In this document: positions 42,108-52,220 of the stretch, piece by piece
Layout of the letters: the number at the start of each line of letters is the position of its first letter
How positions within the stretch are numbered: the first letter of the stretch is position 1
From: Phycisphaerae bacterium
GTDB lineage: Bacteria; Planctomycetota; Phycisphaerae; Sedimentisphaerales; Anaerohalosphaeraceae
Direction: 5' to 3'
Length of the DNA: 61,817 nt
NCBI GenBank assembly: GCA_018052735.1
Contig: JAGPMT010000013.1
Span: 1 to 61,817, forward strand
Program-made: the position numbers and the translations under genes
The notes under the pieces: model-generated
Database searches by the model: none
What the model was told of the DNA's origin: nothing
Seen by the model: the letters and a program-made list of their open reading frames with translations, nothing else

Positions 42108-43166
42108 CTATTCGTCTGTGTTCTCATCGAACAGCAAAGCATCGTCATCGGCCGGCTTCTGTTTTCGGACGTCTGCAAGTCCAAGATGTCGGCAGGCGGC
42201 GGATGTAATCTCGCGGCCGCGTTTGGTGCGGCGGACAAAACCGATTTGCAGCAGATACGGCTCCACCACATCTTCCAATGTGTCGCGCTCTTCGCCGAGA
42301 GTGGCGGCCAATGCCTCAATGCCGGCCGGACCGCCGTCATAGACCTTGACCAGCGCCCGCAGAAAACTGCGGTCTAACTCATCCAAACCCAGCGGATCGA
42401 TTTGCTCCATCCTGAGAGCATTTTCGACTATTTCGGCGGTGAGCTTGCCGCTGCCCTTGACCTGAGCATAATCGCGGACGCGGCGCAGCAGACGGTTGGC
42501 AATCCGCGGTGTTCCCCGGCTGCGGCCGGCAATCAATTCAAGGGTGCCGTTTTCGGCTTTCAGCTCCAGCAGTGCAGCAGACCGTTTCAGAATTTCGGTC
42601 AATTCGCCGACATTGTAGAATTCAAGATGATAAAGCATGCCGAACCGTCCGCGCAGCGGGGCACTCAGCAGACCGGCACGGGTTGTAGCCCCGATAAGCG
42701 TAAAACGCTTCAGGGGGAAATTAATGGTCTTGGCGTGCATACCGCTGTCCACAGTAAAATCGACCTTGAAATCCTCCATGGCCGGATAGATGAATTCCTC
42801 CACCGGAGCACTGAGACGGTGAATCTCATCAATAAACAGGACATCGCCGGTGTTGATATTGCTCAGCAGTCCCATCAGGTCGCCCTGCTTGGTAATGGCC
42901 GGCCCGGAGGTAACCCGGATATTGGCACCCATTTCATTGGCAATCACATGGGCCAGTGTGGTCTTGCCCAGTCCGGGCGGGCCGTAAAACAAAATATGCT
43001 CCAGCGGTTCGCCGCGCCGGCGGGCGGCCTGAATCGCTATGGACAGCTTGTCGCGGACAGGGGTCTGCCCGATGCATTCGGCCAGCCGCTGCGGGCGAAG
43101 AGCTATATTAAACTGCTCTTCTTTATCCCCGCCGGAATCTGCACTTAATACTCTGTCAATTGCCAT
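42108..43166 (-). CDS. ruvB: Holliday junction branch-migration helicase RuvB
   Basis: RuvB is the hexameric AAA+ motor that drives branch migration together with RuvA. The 352-residue protein shows Walker A GPPGLGKTTLA, Walker B LFIDEIHRL, sensor I IGATTRAGLL, the arginine-finger region and the C-terminal winged helix with RTKRGREITSAA. The C-terminus is extended by an acidic tail (DENTDE). It is the last gene of a hisCB-ispF-cysS-ruvCAB unit, 29 bases after ruvA, and its stop converges on the glycyl radical enzyme gene. Confidence 0.96.
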   Translation of the reverse strand: MAIDRVLSADSGGDKEEQFNIALRPQRLAECIGQTPVRDKLSIAIQAARRRGEPLEHILFYGPPGLGKTTLAHVIANEMGANIRVTSGPAITKQGDLMGLLSNINTGDVLFIDEIHRLSAPVEEFIYPAMEDFKVDFTVDSGMHAKTINFPLKRFTLIGATTRAGLLSAPLRGRFGMLYHLEFYNVGELTEILKRSAALLELKAENGTLELIAGRSRGTPRIANRLLRRVRDYAQVKGSGKLTAEIVENALRMEQIDPLGLDELDRSFLRALVKVYDGGPAGIEALAATLGEERDTLEDVVEPYLLQIGFVRRTKRGREITSAACRHLGLADVRKQKPADDDALLFDENTDE

Positions 43167-43195
43167 ACCGGTAATTCTTTATCTTGCTCAACGGT

Positions 43196-43822
43196 TTACA
43201 CTTCGACGCCCTGCTTGATGCGGTACACCAGCGGGACAAGCTCTTCGGCTGTTTTTATTTCCGGATGTTTGCGGCAGGCCAGCTCAATCAGTTCCATCGC
43301 CTCGGCCCGCTTCTCACCCCAAGCAATCAGGATTTCCAATGCCTCCATCTGGTAGGCACTAAAAGCCGAACGGCTTTGCGCAGCGGCGGTTTGGAGCGCA
43401 TAGGCCGTCAGCTTGCCTTTCAGTTCGGATGAGACCGTCTGTGCCATTTTTTTGCCGATTCCCGGCAATGTCGCCAGCAGTTTTTCGTCGCCGGACTCGA
43501 TAGCCGTAGCAATGCGGTCAATCGGCAAGGCCAGCGATTTCAATGCTTTCTTGATGCCCATTCCCTTAACGCCGGTATAAATATCGAAAAAGTCGCGTTC
43601 GAAGCGGCTCAGAAAGCCCACCATCCGCGGGATGAGGTTGCCGCCGCCCAACGTGCCTTCATAGTACTCAAAGGTACACAGCGTAACCGGCTGGCCGAGC
43701 CGATTTCCAAGCTGCATCACGGCATAGCCCGGCAGCATGACCTCATAACAGAACGATCCGGCCTGTATCAGGGCGGTGTCTTCGGTCAGGGATACAAGTT
43801 TTCCTTCAATTTGTGCAATCAT
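43196..43822 (-). CDS. ruvA: Holliday junction DNA-binding protein RuvA
   Basis: RuvA tetramers hold the four-way junction and load RuvB. The 208-residue protein begins MIAQIEGKLV, carries two helix-hairpin-helix repeats (YTGVKGMGIKKALK and LLATLPGIGKKMA) and ends with the RuvB-contacting domain after about 145. It is located between ruvC and ruvB with short gaps of 35 and 29 bases. Confidence 0.95.
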   Translation of the reverse strand: MIAQIEGKLVSLTEDTALIQAGSFCYEVMLPGYAVMQLGNRLGQPVTLCTFEYYEGTLGGGNLIPRMVGFLSRFERDFFDIYTGVKGMGIKKALKSLALPIDRIATAIESGDEKLLATLPGIGKKMAQTVSSELKGKLTAYALQTAAAQSRSAFSAYQMEALEILIAWGEKRAEAMELIELACRKHPEIKTAEELVPLVYRIKQGVEV

Positions 43823-43857
43823 CGCTTATAACCTGCGCTTATCTTCATTTATCGGCT

Positions 43858-44337
43858 CTAAACAGCCTGATGTTCGGATGCACAGCACAGGGCAATGGCT
43901 ATAGCATCGGCCACATCCGGCGGTTTGGGCACATCGGGCAGAGCCAGTACAGTCTGAATAGCCCGCTGCATCTGGCCTTTGTGTGCCCGTCCGTTTCCCG
44001 TCAGCGACTTTTTTATCCGCGTGGCCGAAAAGTTTTTAACAGAAGCCCCGCTTTCTGCGGCCTTCTGCAAAATAACCCCGCGTGCATGCCCCATCAGAAT
44101 CGCCGTCTGGGGATGCTTGTAGTGTGCATACAGCTGTTCGACGGCGACGATCTGCGGCCGATGGGCTTGCAGAATCTGCCCGATATCCGCCGCAATCTGG
44201 TTGAGCCGCTTTTCCAGCTCGGCTCGGCCGTCGGTACGAAATACGCCGGCTTCCACCAGCCGGGTATCCAGCCGTTTCCGCTCCACAACAGCATAGCCGC
44301 ATACCTGCAATCCCGGATCAATCCCGAGAATCTTCAT
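43858..44337 (-). CDS. ruvC: Crossover junction endodeoxyribonuclease RuvC
   Basis: RuvC cleaves Holliday junctions symmetrically. The 159-residue RNase H-fold nuclease shows [19 protein letters not shown] (Asp7), a Glu in VAVEQLYAH, and DVADAIAIALC with the last acidic pair. The length is usual. Its ATG overlaps the cysS stop by 4 bases (ATGA), which couples translation. Confidence 0.95.
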   Translation of the reverse strand: MKILGIDPGLQVCGYAVVERKRLDTRLVEAGVFRTDGRAELEKRLNQIAADIGQILQAHRPQIVAVEQLYAHYKHPQTAILMGHARGVILQKAAESGASVKNFSATRIKKSLTGNGRAHKGQMQRAIQTVLALPDVPKPPDVADAIAIALCCASEHQAV

Positions 44338-45821
44338 TGCCGTCTCCAGACTGTCCCTGCGGGGGTATCTTCCAGCACAATGCCGAATTCGGCCAGTTTG
44401 TTCCGTATCGTATCCGCAGCCGCAAAATCTTTTTTCTTCCGGGCTGCCTGCCGCTGCTCAATCATCAATCCAATTAAATGGTCCAGTAGCTGCTCATCAC
44501 CGCCGCCGGCGGACGGGTAGTCTTCTTTGACGATACCCAGTACATCGCCGCCAAGTCTGCGAAACTGCTCATCCACAGCCCGCAGCGTCTCCTGCGTTGG
44601 CTTTCCGGCCAGCGTTTGATGCGCCAGCTTGACCATCTCAAATATAACCGACAGCGCCACAGCAGTATTCAGATCGTCATTCATTGCCGCTTCAAATTTC
44701 TGCCGCATCGCCGCAAGCCGGCCGGCTGCATCGGTATTAACCTGTCCGGCAGGAGCCGTCCGAATCGCCTTGCGAACCGCCAGCACCGCCTCTGTAATGC
44801 GGTCATAGCCGCTCTGGGCAGCCGTCAGGGCCGCATCGGAAAAATCTATTGGGCTGCGGTAGTGGCTTTGCAGAATGAGCTGCCGAACCGCCAGCGGACT
44901 GTATTTACGGCTCAGCCGCTCGTGCCTTTCGACCGGGCAGACATCAAAAATCTGCTTGAGGGTGATAAAGTTGCCCAAGCTTTTGCCCATTTTCTGGCCG
45001 TCCACCGTGACCATATTGTGATGAATCCAGTAGCGGACAAACGGCACGCCGTTGGCGGCTTCGGACTGGGCGATTTCGCATTCGTGGTGTGGAAACTGGT
45101 TTTCGATGCCGCCGCCGTGGATATCGATGGTTTTGCCCAGATACTTCATGCTCATCACCGAGCATTCGAGGTGCCAGCCGGGATAGCCCCTGCCCCACGG
45201 GCTGTTCCACTGCATAATATGAGACGGCTCGGCCTTTTTCCAAAGGGCAAAATCTGCCGGATGCCGCTTCTGGGCATTAATATCCACCCGGGCGCCAGCC
45301 AGCATCTCGTCCACATTCCGTCCGGACAGCCTGCCGTAAGCGGGAAACTTGCTGACATCAAAATAGACCGATCCGTCGGCCTCATACGCATAGCCCTTGT
45401 CCAGCAGGATTTGGACCAGTTCAATCTGTTCGGGGATATGGCCGGTTGCCCGCGGACTGATGTCCGGCCGGAGACAATTCAGCGCATCCATATCCTCAAA
45501 GTAGCTGCGGGTATAATACTCGGCAATGGCCATCGGGTGCTTCTTCTCACGCTGGGCCTGCTTGGAAATCTTGTCTTCACCGGCATCGGCATCATCGGTC
45601 AGATGTCCCACATCGGTAATATTCTGCACATACGTTACCGCATACCCCAGATAGCGCAGATACCGCAGCAGCACATCAAAGCTGACATAGCTTTTGCCGT
45701 GTCCCAGATGCGCATGGCCGTAAACCGTCGGTCCGCAGACATACATCCCCACGCGGCCTTCATGGAGCGGCCTGAATTCTTCCGTTGTTCGGGTCAGTGT
45801 ATTATACAGCCGTACAGTCAT
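44334..45821 (-). CDS. cysS: Cysteinyl-tRNA synthetase
   Basis: CysRS charges tRNACys with cysteine. The 495-residue class I enzyme has the zinc and HIGH region [13 protein letters not shown] and the KMSKS motif as KMGKS ([11 protein letters not shown]). The Cys and His zinc ligands (Cys29 area, and [20 protein letters not shown]) are present. It overlaps ispF by 4 bases upstream and ruvC by 4 bases downstream. It belongs to an operon with a mix of housekeeping functions. Confidence 0.96.
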   Translation of the reverse strand: MTVRLYNTLTRTTEEFRPLHEGRVGMYVCGPTVYGHAHLGHGKSYVSFDVLLRYLRYLGYAVTYVQNITDVGHLTDDADAGEDKISKQAQREKKHPMAIAEYYTRSYFEDMDALNCLRPDISPRATGHIPEQIELVQILLDKGYAYEADGSVYFDVSKFPAYGRLSGRNVDEMLAGARVDINAQKRHPADFALWKKAEPSHIMQWNSPWGRGYPGWHLECSVMSMKYLGKTIDIHGGGIENQFPHHECEIAQSEAANGVPFVRYWIHHNMVTVDGQKMGKSLGNFITLKQIFDVCPVERHERLSRKYSPLAVRQLILQSHYRSPIDFSDAALTAAQSGYDRITEAVLAVRKAIRTAPAGQVNTDAAGRLAAMRQKFEAAMNDDLNTAVALSVIFEMVKLAHQTLAGKPTQETLRAVDEQFRRLGGDVLGIVKEDYPSAGGGDEQLLDHLIGLMIEQRQAARKKKDFAAADTIRNKLAEFGIVLEDTPAGTVWRRQ

Positions 45822-46327
45822 AATCTTCTCTTGATTCTGCGTCGCAGCATTATAACGGCAGTAGCGGCAATGGCCTCTCCCCGCCCTACTGCATCCAGTC
45901 CCTCGTTTGTTTTGGCCTTGATATTGACATTGGCAAAGTCGGTTTCCAAAAGGCCTGCAACCTGACGCTTGATTTGCCCTTTAAACGGCCCCAGCCGCGG
46001 AAGCTGGGCATGGATAACCACATCCAGATTCACCACTTCCCACTGGTGTTTTTTAACCTGTTCCCTTGCCCGCATGACCAGTTCGCTGCTGTCGGCATCC
46101 TTCCACTGCGGATCGGTATCAGGAAACAGCATGCCGATATCGCCCAGCCCGGCAGCGCCCAGCATGGCATCGATAACCGCATGCAGCACAGCATCGCCGT
46201 CGCTGTGTCCCAGCAGGCCCAGTTCAAACGGCACCTGCACTCCGCCCAGCATCAGGGGACGCTCTGGCACCAGCCGGTGGATATCCGTGCCGATGCCGGT
46301 CCGGTATTCGTAGTCCAGTCCATCCAC
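45818..46327 (-). CDS. ispF: 2-C-methyl-D-erythritol 2,4-cyclodiphosphate synthase
   Basis: IspF forms MEcPP in the MEP isoprenoid pathway. The 169-residue protein shows GTDIHRL with metal ligands Asp15 and His17, LGHSDGDAVLHAVIDAMLGAAG, and DIGMLFPDTDPQW. The GTG at 46327 is used, 3 bases after the hisB stop. The stop overlaps the cysS ATG by 4 bases. It is encoded apart from ispD, which is 8 kb away at 54694-55431. Confidence 0.94.
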   Translation of the reverse strand: MDGLDYEYRTGIGTDIHRLVPERPLMLGGVQVPFELGLLGHSDGDAVLHAVIDAMLGAAGLGDIGMLFPDTDPQWKDADSSELVMRAREQVKKHQWEVVNLDVVIHAQLPRLGPFKGQIKRQVAGLLETDFANVNIKAKTNEGLDAVGRGEAIAATAVIMLRRRIKRRL

Positions 46328-46330
46328 GCC

Positions 46331-46915
46331 CTACAGCACCCCCTTGGTACTGGGAAGCTGGCTGCCGGTAATTGCCGCTGCCGCCCCCAAGGCCTGACCG
46401 AGGGCCTTGAAAATCGCCTCGGCGATGTGGTGGCTGTTGGAGCCGTAGGGCACTTCCGCATGCAGGTTGAACTTGCCGGCGGTCGAAAAACTCCGCAGAA
46501 ATTCTTCCACACACTCGGTGTCAAACTCGCCGATTTTTCCGCTGGGAAACTGGGCATGGAAAACCAAATACGGTCTGCCCGAAAGGTCCACTGCCACAAC
46601 CGCCTTGGCATCTTCCATCGGCACAACGCTGTGCCCGTAGCGGGCGATGCCCTTCTTGTCGCCCAATGCTTCCAAAAACGCCTGCCCAAGGCAAATGCCG
46701 ACATCCTCAATGGTATGATGCGCATCGACCGACAGGTCGCCTTTGGCCTTGACAGTTAAATCCATCCGGCTGTGTTTGCTCAGATGCGTCAGCATATGGT
46801 CAAAAAACCCGATGCCCGTGTCAATCTCGTAGCAGCCCTGCCCGTCCAGATGCAGCTCTGCCCGGATATCCGTCTCATTGGTCTTCCGCCGGATTTCTGC
46901 CTTCCGTTTTGCCAT
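46331..46915 (-). CDS. hisB: Imidazoleglycerol-phosphate dehydratase
   Basis: HisB dehydrates imidazoleglycerol phosphate to imidazoleacetol phosphate. The 194-residue single-domain enzyme has RKTNETDIRAELHLDG, GFFDHMLTHLSKHS and VDAHHTIEDVGI with the manganese-binding His and Glu residues, followed by SNSHHIAEAIFKALG. It is monofunctional (no histidinol-phosphatase domain). The gene lies 10 bases after hisC and 3 bases before ispF. Confidence 0.95.
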   Translation of the reverse strand: MAKRKAEIRRKTNETDIRAELHLDGQGCYEIDTGIGFFDHMLTHLSKHSRMDLTVKAKGDLSVDAHHTIEDVGICLGQAFLEALGDKKGIARYGHSVVPMEDAKAVVAVDLSGRPYLVFHAQFPSGKIGEFDTECVEEFLRSFSTAGKFNLHAEVPYGSNSHHIAEAIFKALGQALGAAAAITGSQLPSTKGVL

Positions 46916-46925
46916 CTTGTTTTCC

Positions 46926-47966
46926 TTAATCCAACAATCTCTTCAATGCGGCCAGCATTGTATCATTCTGCTCGGGCGTGCCAACGGTAATCCGCAGCTT
47001 GTCTTCCAGACCCGGCAGTTCGAAATACCGAACAAAAATATTCTGTTCTGTCAAGGCATTATAAATCGCCTTCGCCTCTTTTTGAACACACCGTGCCAAA
47101 ACAAAATTCGTCTGGCTGTCCGGCACATCAAAGCCCAGTGCTCGAAGCCGGCCTATCAGCCGTGTTCGTTCCAGCTTGATTTTCCGGATATTGTCCGCAA
47201 AATACGCCTGATCGCTGACGGCCGCCGCCGCCGCGGCGATAGCGGCTGCATTAACCGGATAGGAATCACGCACTTTCATCAGTCCGGCAACCAGATTTTT
47301 ATGGGCAATCCCGCAGCCGAACCGCATTCCCGCCAGCGAATACCCCTTGCTCATCGACCGCAGGATGATGACATTGTCAAACTTTTTTACCAGCCGCAAG
47401 GCATTATCTTCGGCAAAATCCGCATAGGCCTCATCTATCAGCAGCACGCCGTTCAGATGCGCTGCCAGCCGTTCAAGGGCCTCTGCCGGCAGAAAATCGC
47501 AGGTCGGAGCATTGGGATTGCATACAATGGTCAGAGCCGCATTGATTTGGGCAAGTTCCGCCAGAGAACCGCCGGCATCGCGGCGGACTTCAATTGCCGG
47601 ACAGCCCTGCAGCTGTGCCAGCACCGGATAGAGCGAATAGGTCGGCTGCGCATACGCCACCGGCCGCTGGGCATCGCAGAACGCCCGAACGCAGATATTC
47701 AGCAGATCATCTCCGCCGTTGGTGCAAATAATGTTGTCCGGCTCAACCGCCCAAACTTCAGCTGCGGCCAAACGAAATGCCTGACCGAGCGGGTCCGGGT
47801 AGCGGCGAAGTTTCTCGGCGTCGAGGGTCTGAACCGCCTGTATCACACGCGGGGAGGCAGGATAGGGATTTTCATTGGTATTCAGCTTGACCACAGCGGT
47901 CGATTTGGGCTGAAAACCCGGCGTATACCCGGCCATTTGCTCAATTGTCGGACGGAAATATCCCAT
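46926..47966 (-). CDS. hisC: Histidinol-phosphate aminotransferase
   Basis: HisC transfers an amino group from glutamate to imidazoleacetol phosphate with PLP. The 346-residue fold-type I enzyme has LNTNENPYPASP, TNGGDDLLN, a PLP-phosphate region and the Schiff-base lysine in MSKGYSLAGMRFG (Lys207). Its start lies 80 bases after accD. It opens the hisCB-ispF-cysS-ruvCAB unit and is preceded by a TATAAT box. Confidence 0.93.
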   Translation of the reverse strand: MGYFRPTIEQMAGYTPGFQPKSTAVVKLNTNENPYPASPRVIQAVQTLDAEKLRRYPDPLGQAFRLAAAEVWAVEPDNIICTNGGDDLLNICVRAFCDAQRPVAYAQPTYSLYPVLAQLQGCPAIEVRRDAGGSLAELAQINAALTIVCNPNAPTCDFLPAEALERLAAHLNGVLLIDEAYADFAEDNALRLVKKFDNVIILRSMSKGYSLAGMRFGCGIAHKNLVAGLMKVRDSYPVNAAAIAAAAAAVSDQAYFADNIRKIKLERTRLIGRLRALGFDVPDSQTNFVLARCVQKEAKAIYNALTEQNIFVRYFELPGLEDKLRITVGTPEQNDTMLAALKRLLD

Positions 47967-47992
47967 ATTTTCTCCAGCTGTCAGTTTCGGGA

Positions 47993-48021
47993 ATTATACC
48001 CCCTTTGGGGCCGCAGCAAAA
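47993..48021 (-). promoter_or_regulatory. Possible promoter for the hisC operon
   Basis: On the minus strand a perfect TATAAT (47993-47998) follows TTTTGC (48016-48021) after 17 bases, or TTTGCT after 16. The spacer holds CCCC-AAA-GGGG, a small palindrome that might bind a regulator. The promoter lies about 27 bases upstream of hisC. Confidence 0.45.
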
Positions 48022-48047
48022 GAAGATTTTGCACAACTGGAAGCGGC

Positions 48048-48899
48048 TTATTTGCCGCAGTAGTCAATCAGCCGGCCGATTTCGCTGCGGAGATTTTTGC
48101 GATGGACAATCATATCGATGAATCCGTGCTCCAAGAGGAATTCAGAGGTCTGAAAACCTTCGGGCAGCTCCACTTTAATCGTCTGCTGAATAACGCGGGG
48201 TCCGGCAAAACCGATAAGGGCTTTGGGTTCGGCAATAATGATGTCGCCCAAAAGAGCAAAACTGGCAGCCACGCCGCCGGTCGTTGGATCAGTCAACACC
48301 GAAATATACAATCCCCCTGCCTGATCATAGCGAGCCAGCGCAGCACTGGTTTTAGCCATTTGCTGAAGAGCAACAAGGCCTTCATGCATTCGCGCGCCGC
48401 CGGAACAGCAGACGACCACCAGCGGCAGCGATTCCTCAATAGCCCTGTCCACCGCCATGCAGAACTTCTCGCCGACCACCATTCCCATCGAACCGCCCAA
48501 AAAACTGAAATTCATCACCGCCAGCATCACGCCGCGTCCCCGGATGAAGGCCTTGCCTGCCAGCATGGCCTCATGGGCGCTCATCTGGGCCGGATCGACC
48601 TGAATGCGGTCTTTGTAGCTTTTATCGCCCCATGTGAATTGCAGCGGATCGCTGCTGGCCAAATCCGAGCCGATTTCCTCAAACGACCCTTCATCGGCCA
48701 GCTGCCGCAGGCGGGTAACCCCGTCAATTCGAAAATGATACTGACATTCCGGACAGACGCTGAGATTCTCGTCCACTGTCTTGCGAAAGAGCATATTGCG
48801 GCAGGATGGACACGACAGCCACAGCCCTTCCGGCATTTCCCGGCGGGGTTTCAGCGAAAAACCATTCCAGCTTGCTTTTTTCTTTTTAACCATTTGCAT
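48048..48899 (-). CDS. accD: Acetyl-CoA carboxylase carboxyltransferase beta subunit
   Basis: AccD forms malonyl-CoA with AccA in fatty-acid synthesis. The 283-residue protein has an N-terminal zinc ribbon with Cys30, Cys33, Cys49 and Cys52, and the crotonase-type core (FLGGSMGMVVGEKFC, CSGGARMHEGLVALQQMAKT). The start is 3 bases after the rpe stop. accA and the biotin carboxylase genes are not in this window. Confidence 0.94.
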   Translation of the reverse strand: MQMVKKKKASWNGFSLKPRREMPEGLWLSCPSCRNMLFRKTVDENLSVCPECQYHFRIDGVTRLRQLADEGSFEEIGSDLASSDPLQFTWGDKSYKDRIQVDPAQMSAHEAMLAGKAFIRGRGVMLAVMNFSFLGGSMGMVVGEKFCMAVDRAIEESLPLVVVCCSGGARMHEGLVALQQMAKTSAALARYDQAGGLYISVLTDPTTGGVAASFALLGDIIIAEPKALIGFAGPRVIQQTIKVELPEGFQTSEFLLEHGFIDMIVHRKNLRSEIGRLIDYCGK

Positions 48900-48902
48900 G
48901 CA

Positions 48903-49595
48903 CTATTGCTGTAACGGAAAACGGCTGTCGGCCAAGGCCTTCCGCAAGGCGGCTATGGCCGCTGCACGATCAGTCCTGCCGAAAATCGCATTTCCGGCCA
49001 CAAATGTATCGGCGCCGTAATCGCGGGCCGTACCTATTGTAGCGGCATTGATGCCGCCGTCCACTTCAATCCGGACATTCGGCCCTGCAATCTGCCGAAC
49101 CCGACGGCATTTCTGAGCGGCCTTCTCAATAAAGGACTGACCGCCGAAGCCCGGATTAACCGTCATTACCAGCACCATATCACACAGCGGAGCAACCTTT
49201 TCAATCGTCTCCACCGGCGTCGGCGGATTCAGTGTTATGCCCACTGTAACTCCCATATCGCGAAGCATGTTGACAAAATCCGCCGGATTGTCAACCGTTT
49301 CAATATGAAAGGTTATATGGTCCGCACCCGCTTTGACAAACTGCGGCGCATAGGTTTGCGGATCGGTTATCATCAGATGCGTATCCAGCACCGCATCGGT
49401 GCATTGGCGAATCCATTTCACGACCGGAGGACCAATGGTGATATTCGGCACAAAATGCCCATCCATTACATCCAGATGCACCATGGTGATGCCTTCGTGC
49501 ATCACTTGTGCTATCTCCGAAGACAAGTTGGCAAAATCCGCACTCAGGATAGACGGAACAATCTGATGCGTTCCTGCTGCTGGCAATCTGCGCAT
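48903..49595 (-). CDS. rpe: Ribulose-phosphate 3-epimerase
   Basis: Rpe interconverts ribulose-5-phosphate and xylulose-5-phosphate in the pentose phosphate pathway. The 230-residue TIM barrel shows IVPSILSADFANL, VHLDVMDGHFVPNITIG with the metal His-Asp pair, NPGFGGQSFI and EVDGGIN. It lies 3 bases before accD and 86 bases after pgk. The intergenic space holds a long hairpin. Confidence 0.95.
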   Translation of the reverse strand: MRRLPAAGTHQIVPSILSADFANLSSEIAQVMHEGITMVHLDVMDGHFVPNITIGPPVVKWIRQCTDAVLDTHLMITDPQTYAPQFVKAGADHITFHIETVDNPADFVNMLRDMGVTVGITLNPPTPVETIEKVAPLCDMVLVMTVNPGFGGQSFIEKAAQKCRRVRQIAGPNVRIEVDGGINAATIGTARDYGADTFVAGNAIFGRTDRAAAIAALRKALADSRFPLQQ

Positions 49596-49620
49596 AACGT
49601 TTATACTGTTTCAAATGTCC

Positions 49621-49672
49621 GCAGAAGGCACAGAAAATCCAATCCCCAACGGCGGATTTTCTGTGCCCCTGC
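49621..49672 (-). repeat. Long inverted repeat between pgk and rpe
   Basis: Perfect 14-base arms GGCACAGAAAATCC (49627-49640) and GGATTTTCTGTGCC (49654-49667) are flanked by GCAG/CTGC. No T-run follows, so it is more likely an RNA-processing or stabilising hairpin than a terminator. It begins 10 bases after the pgk stop. Confidence 0.6.
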
Positions 49673-49681
49673 AGTGTGGGC

Positions 49682-50920
49682 TTACTTATCTTCGAGGATG
49701 TCGAGGCACTTAAACTTCTTGCCCTCAAGGAATTCCAGACTGGCTCCGCCGCCGGTGGAGATATGACTGACCTTGTCAGCCAGTCCCATCTGCATAACGG
49801 CGCTGGCGCTGTCGCCGCCGCCGATGACGCTGCGGGCGCCATGGGCGGTAGCATCGGCGACCGCTTTGGCGACGGCCTTTGTGCCGGCATCAAACGGGGG
49901 CATCTCAAAGACGCCCATCGGACCGTTCCAGACAATCGTTTTGGCTGTTTTGATTTTTTCAGCAAACAGCGTGGCGGTTTTGGGTCCGATATCCAGACCT
50001 TCCCAGCCGTCCGGAATGCTGCCTTCCACAACTTTATGTTCGGCATGGGCTTTGAACTCGGCAGCAATGACCGTATCCACAGGCAGCAGCATTTCGCAGC
50101 CGATCTCTTTGGCCTTCTGAATCAGCCCTTTGGCATTCTCGACGAAATCATTTTCGCACAAGCTTTTGCCGACCGTCTGGCCTTTGGCCTTGAAGAAGGT
50201 ATAGGCCATTGCTCCGCCAATCAGCAGGCAGTTGACCTTGGGAAGAAGGTTTTCAATCACTTTGAGCTTATCGGAAACCTTTGCGCCGCCCAAAATCGCC
50301 ACGAATGGCCGCTCGGGTTTTTCCACCGTTTCGCCGAGGAACTTCAGCTCCTTTTCAATCAGGAAACCGGACACCCGCGGCTTGTCTTTCATCATGCAGG
50401 GCACGGTGTACATCGACGCATTGTCGCGGTGTGCTGTGCCGAAAGCATCATCGACATACACATCCGCCAAATCCGCCAGCTGCTTGGCAAAGGCGTCTTT
50501 GGCAGCGCGGAGCGCCGGATCTTCCTTGGCGGCCTTATCCTTGATGACTTCTTCCGGATGAAACCGGACATTTTCGAGTACCAGCACATCGCCGGGCTTC
50601 AGAGCGGCGGCTTTGGCTTTCACTTCCGGCCCTACGCAATCGCCGACAAACTGCACAGGCCTGCCCAGCAGCTCGCCCAGCCGCTTGGCAACCGGCGCCA
50701 TTGAATATTTCGGGTCCGGAGCCCCTTCAGGCCGGCCCAGATGGCTCATCAGAATAAGCGCCCCCCCGCCGGCCAGCACATGCTGAATCGTCGGAAGCGC
50801 CTGCACAATACGGTTATCATTGGTGATATTCTGATTTTTGTCCAGCGGCACGTTGAAATCCACGCGCATCAGGACTTTCTTGCCTTTGACATTGATATCT
50901 GCAACAGTTTTTTTTGCCAT
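49682..50920 (-). CDS. pgk: Phosphoglycerate kinase
   Basis: Pgk makes ATP from 1,3-bisphosphoglycerate in glycolysis. The 412-residue two-lobed kinase begins [26 protein letters not shown], contains [19 protein letters not shown], the hinge region and the nucleotide motif ending [12 protein letters not shown] longer frame from 50965 has no family similarity, so ATG 50920 is used. The gap gene is 72 bases upstream, separated by a terminator. Confidence 0.95.
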   Translation of the reverse strand: MAKKTVADINVKGKKVLMRVDFNVPLDKNQNITNDNRIVQALPTIQHVLAGGGALILMSHLGRPEGAPDPKYSMAPVAKRLGELLGRPVQFVGDCVGPEVKAKAAALKPGDVLVLENVRFHPEEVIKDKAAKEDPALRAAKDAFAKQLADLADVYVDDAFGTAHRDNASMYTVPCMMKDKPRVSGFLIEKELKFLGETVEKPERPFVAILGGAKVSDKLKVIENLLPKVNCLLIGGAMAYTFFKAKGQTVGKSLCENDFVENAKGLIQKAKEIGCEMLLPVDTVIAAEFKAHAEHKVVEGSIPDGWEGLDIGPKTATLFAEKIKTAKTIVWNGPMGVFEMPPFDAGTKAVAKAVADATAHGARSVIGGGDSASAVMQMGLADKVSHISTGGGASLEFLEGKKFKCLDILEDK

Positions 50921-50950
50921 AGTGGTTTTCCTTATCCAGCATCCGGGATA

Positions 50951-50980
50951 AAAAAAGCCTGTCATACAACAGGCTTTTTT
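50951..50980 (-). terminator. Symmetric terminator between gap and pgk
   Basis: AAAAAAGCCTGT (50951-50962) and ACAGGCTTTTTT (50969-50980) are perfect 12-base arms with a 6-base loop. The symmetry would let it terminate in either direction. Read-through would couple gap to pgk. Confidence 0.85.
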
Positions 50981-50992
50981 AAAACCCTTGAT

Positions 50993-52033
<1,041 letters not shown>

Positions 52034-52120
52034 TTACAATCTCCTTTAATTTAAAAATTGGTTAATAAAGGCATCCATCGATACACCATCTCCGCTTATC
52101 CGGAGACAAACAGAGCTACT

Positions 52121-52149
52121 AATGTAGAACCCAACAGGAACTTTGTCAA
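52121..52149 (-). promoter_or_regulatory. Sigma70-type promoter for gap
   Basis: On the minus strand TTGACA (52144-52149), a 17-base spacer and TACATT (52121-52126) lie about 87 bases upstream of the gap start. A 6-bp stem in the leader may stabilise the message. Confidence 0.7.
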
Positions 52150-52220
52150 GCAATATATACTAAATTATTGCCCGCAACTTAACAATTTTGTACTGGACTA
52201 TAACGATACATATTAACCTT

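Noticed and set aside
46878-48914. 678-codon open frame opposite hisC and accD
   Set aside because: Antisense shadow with no family similarity.
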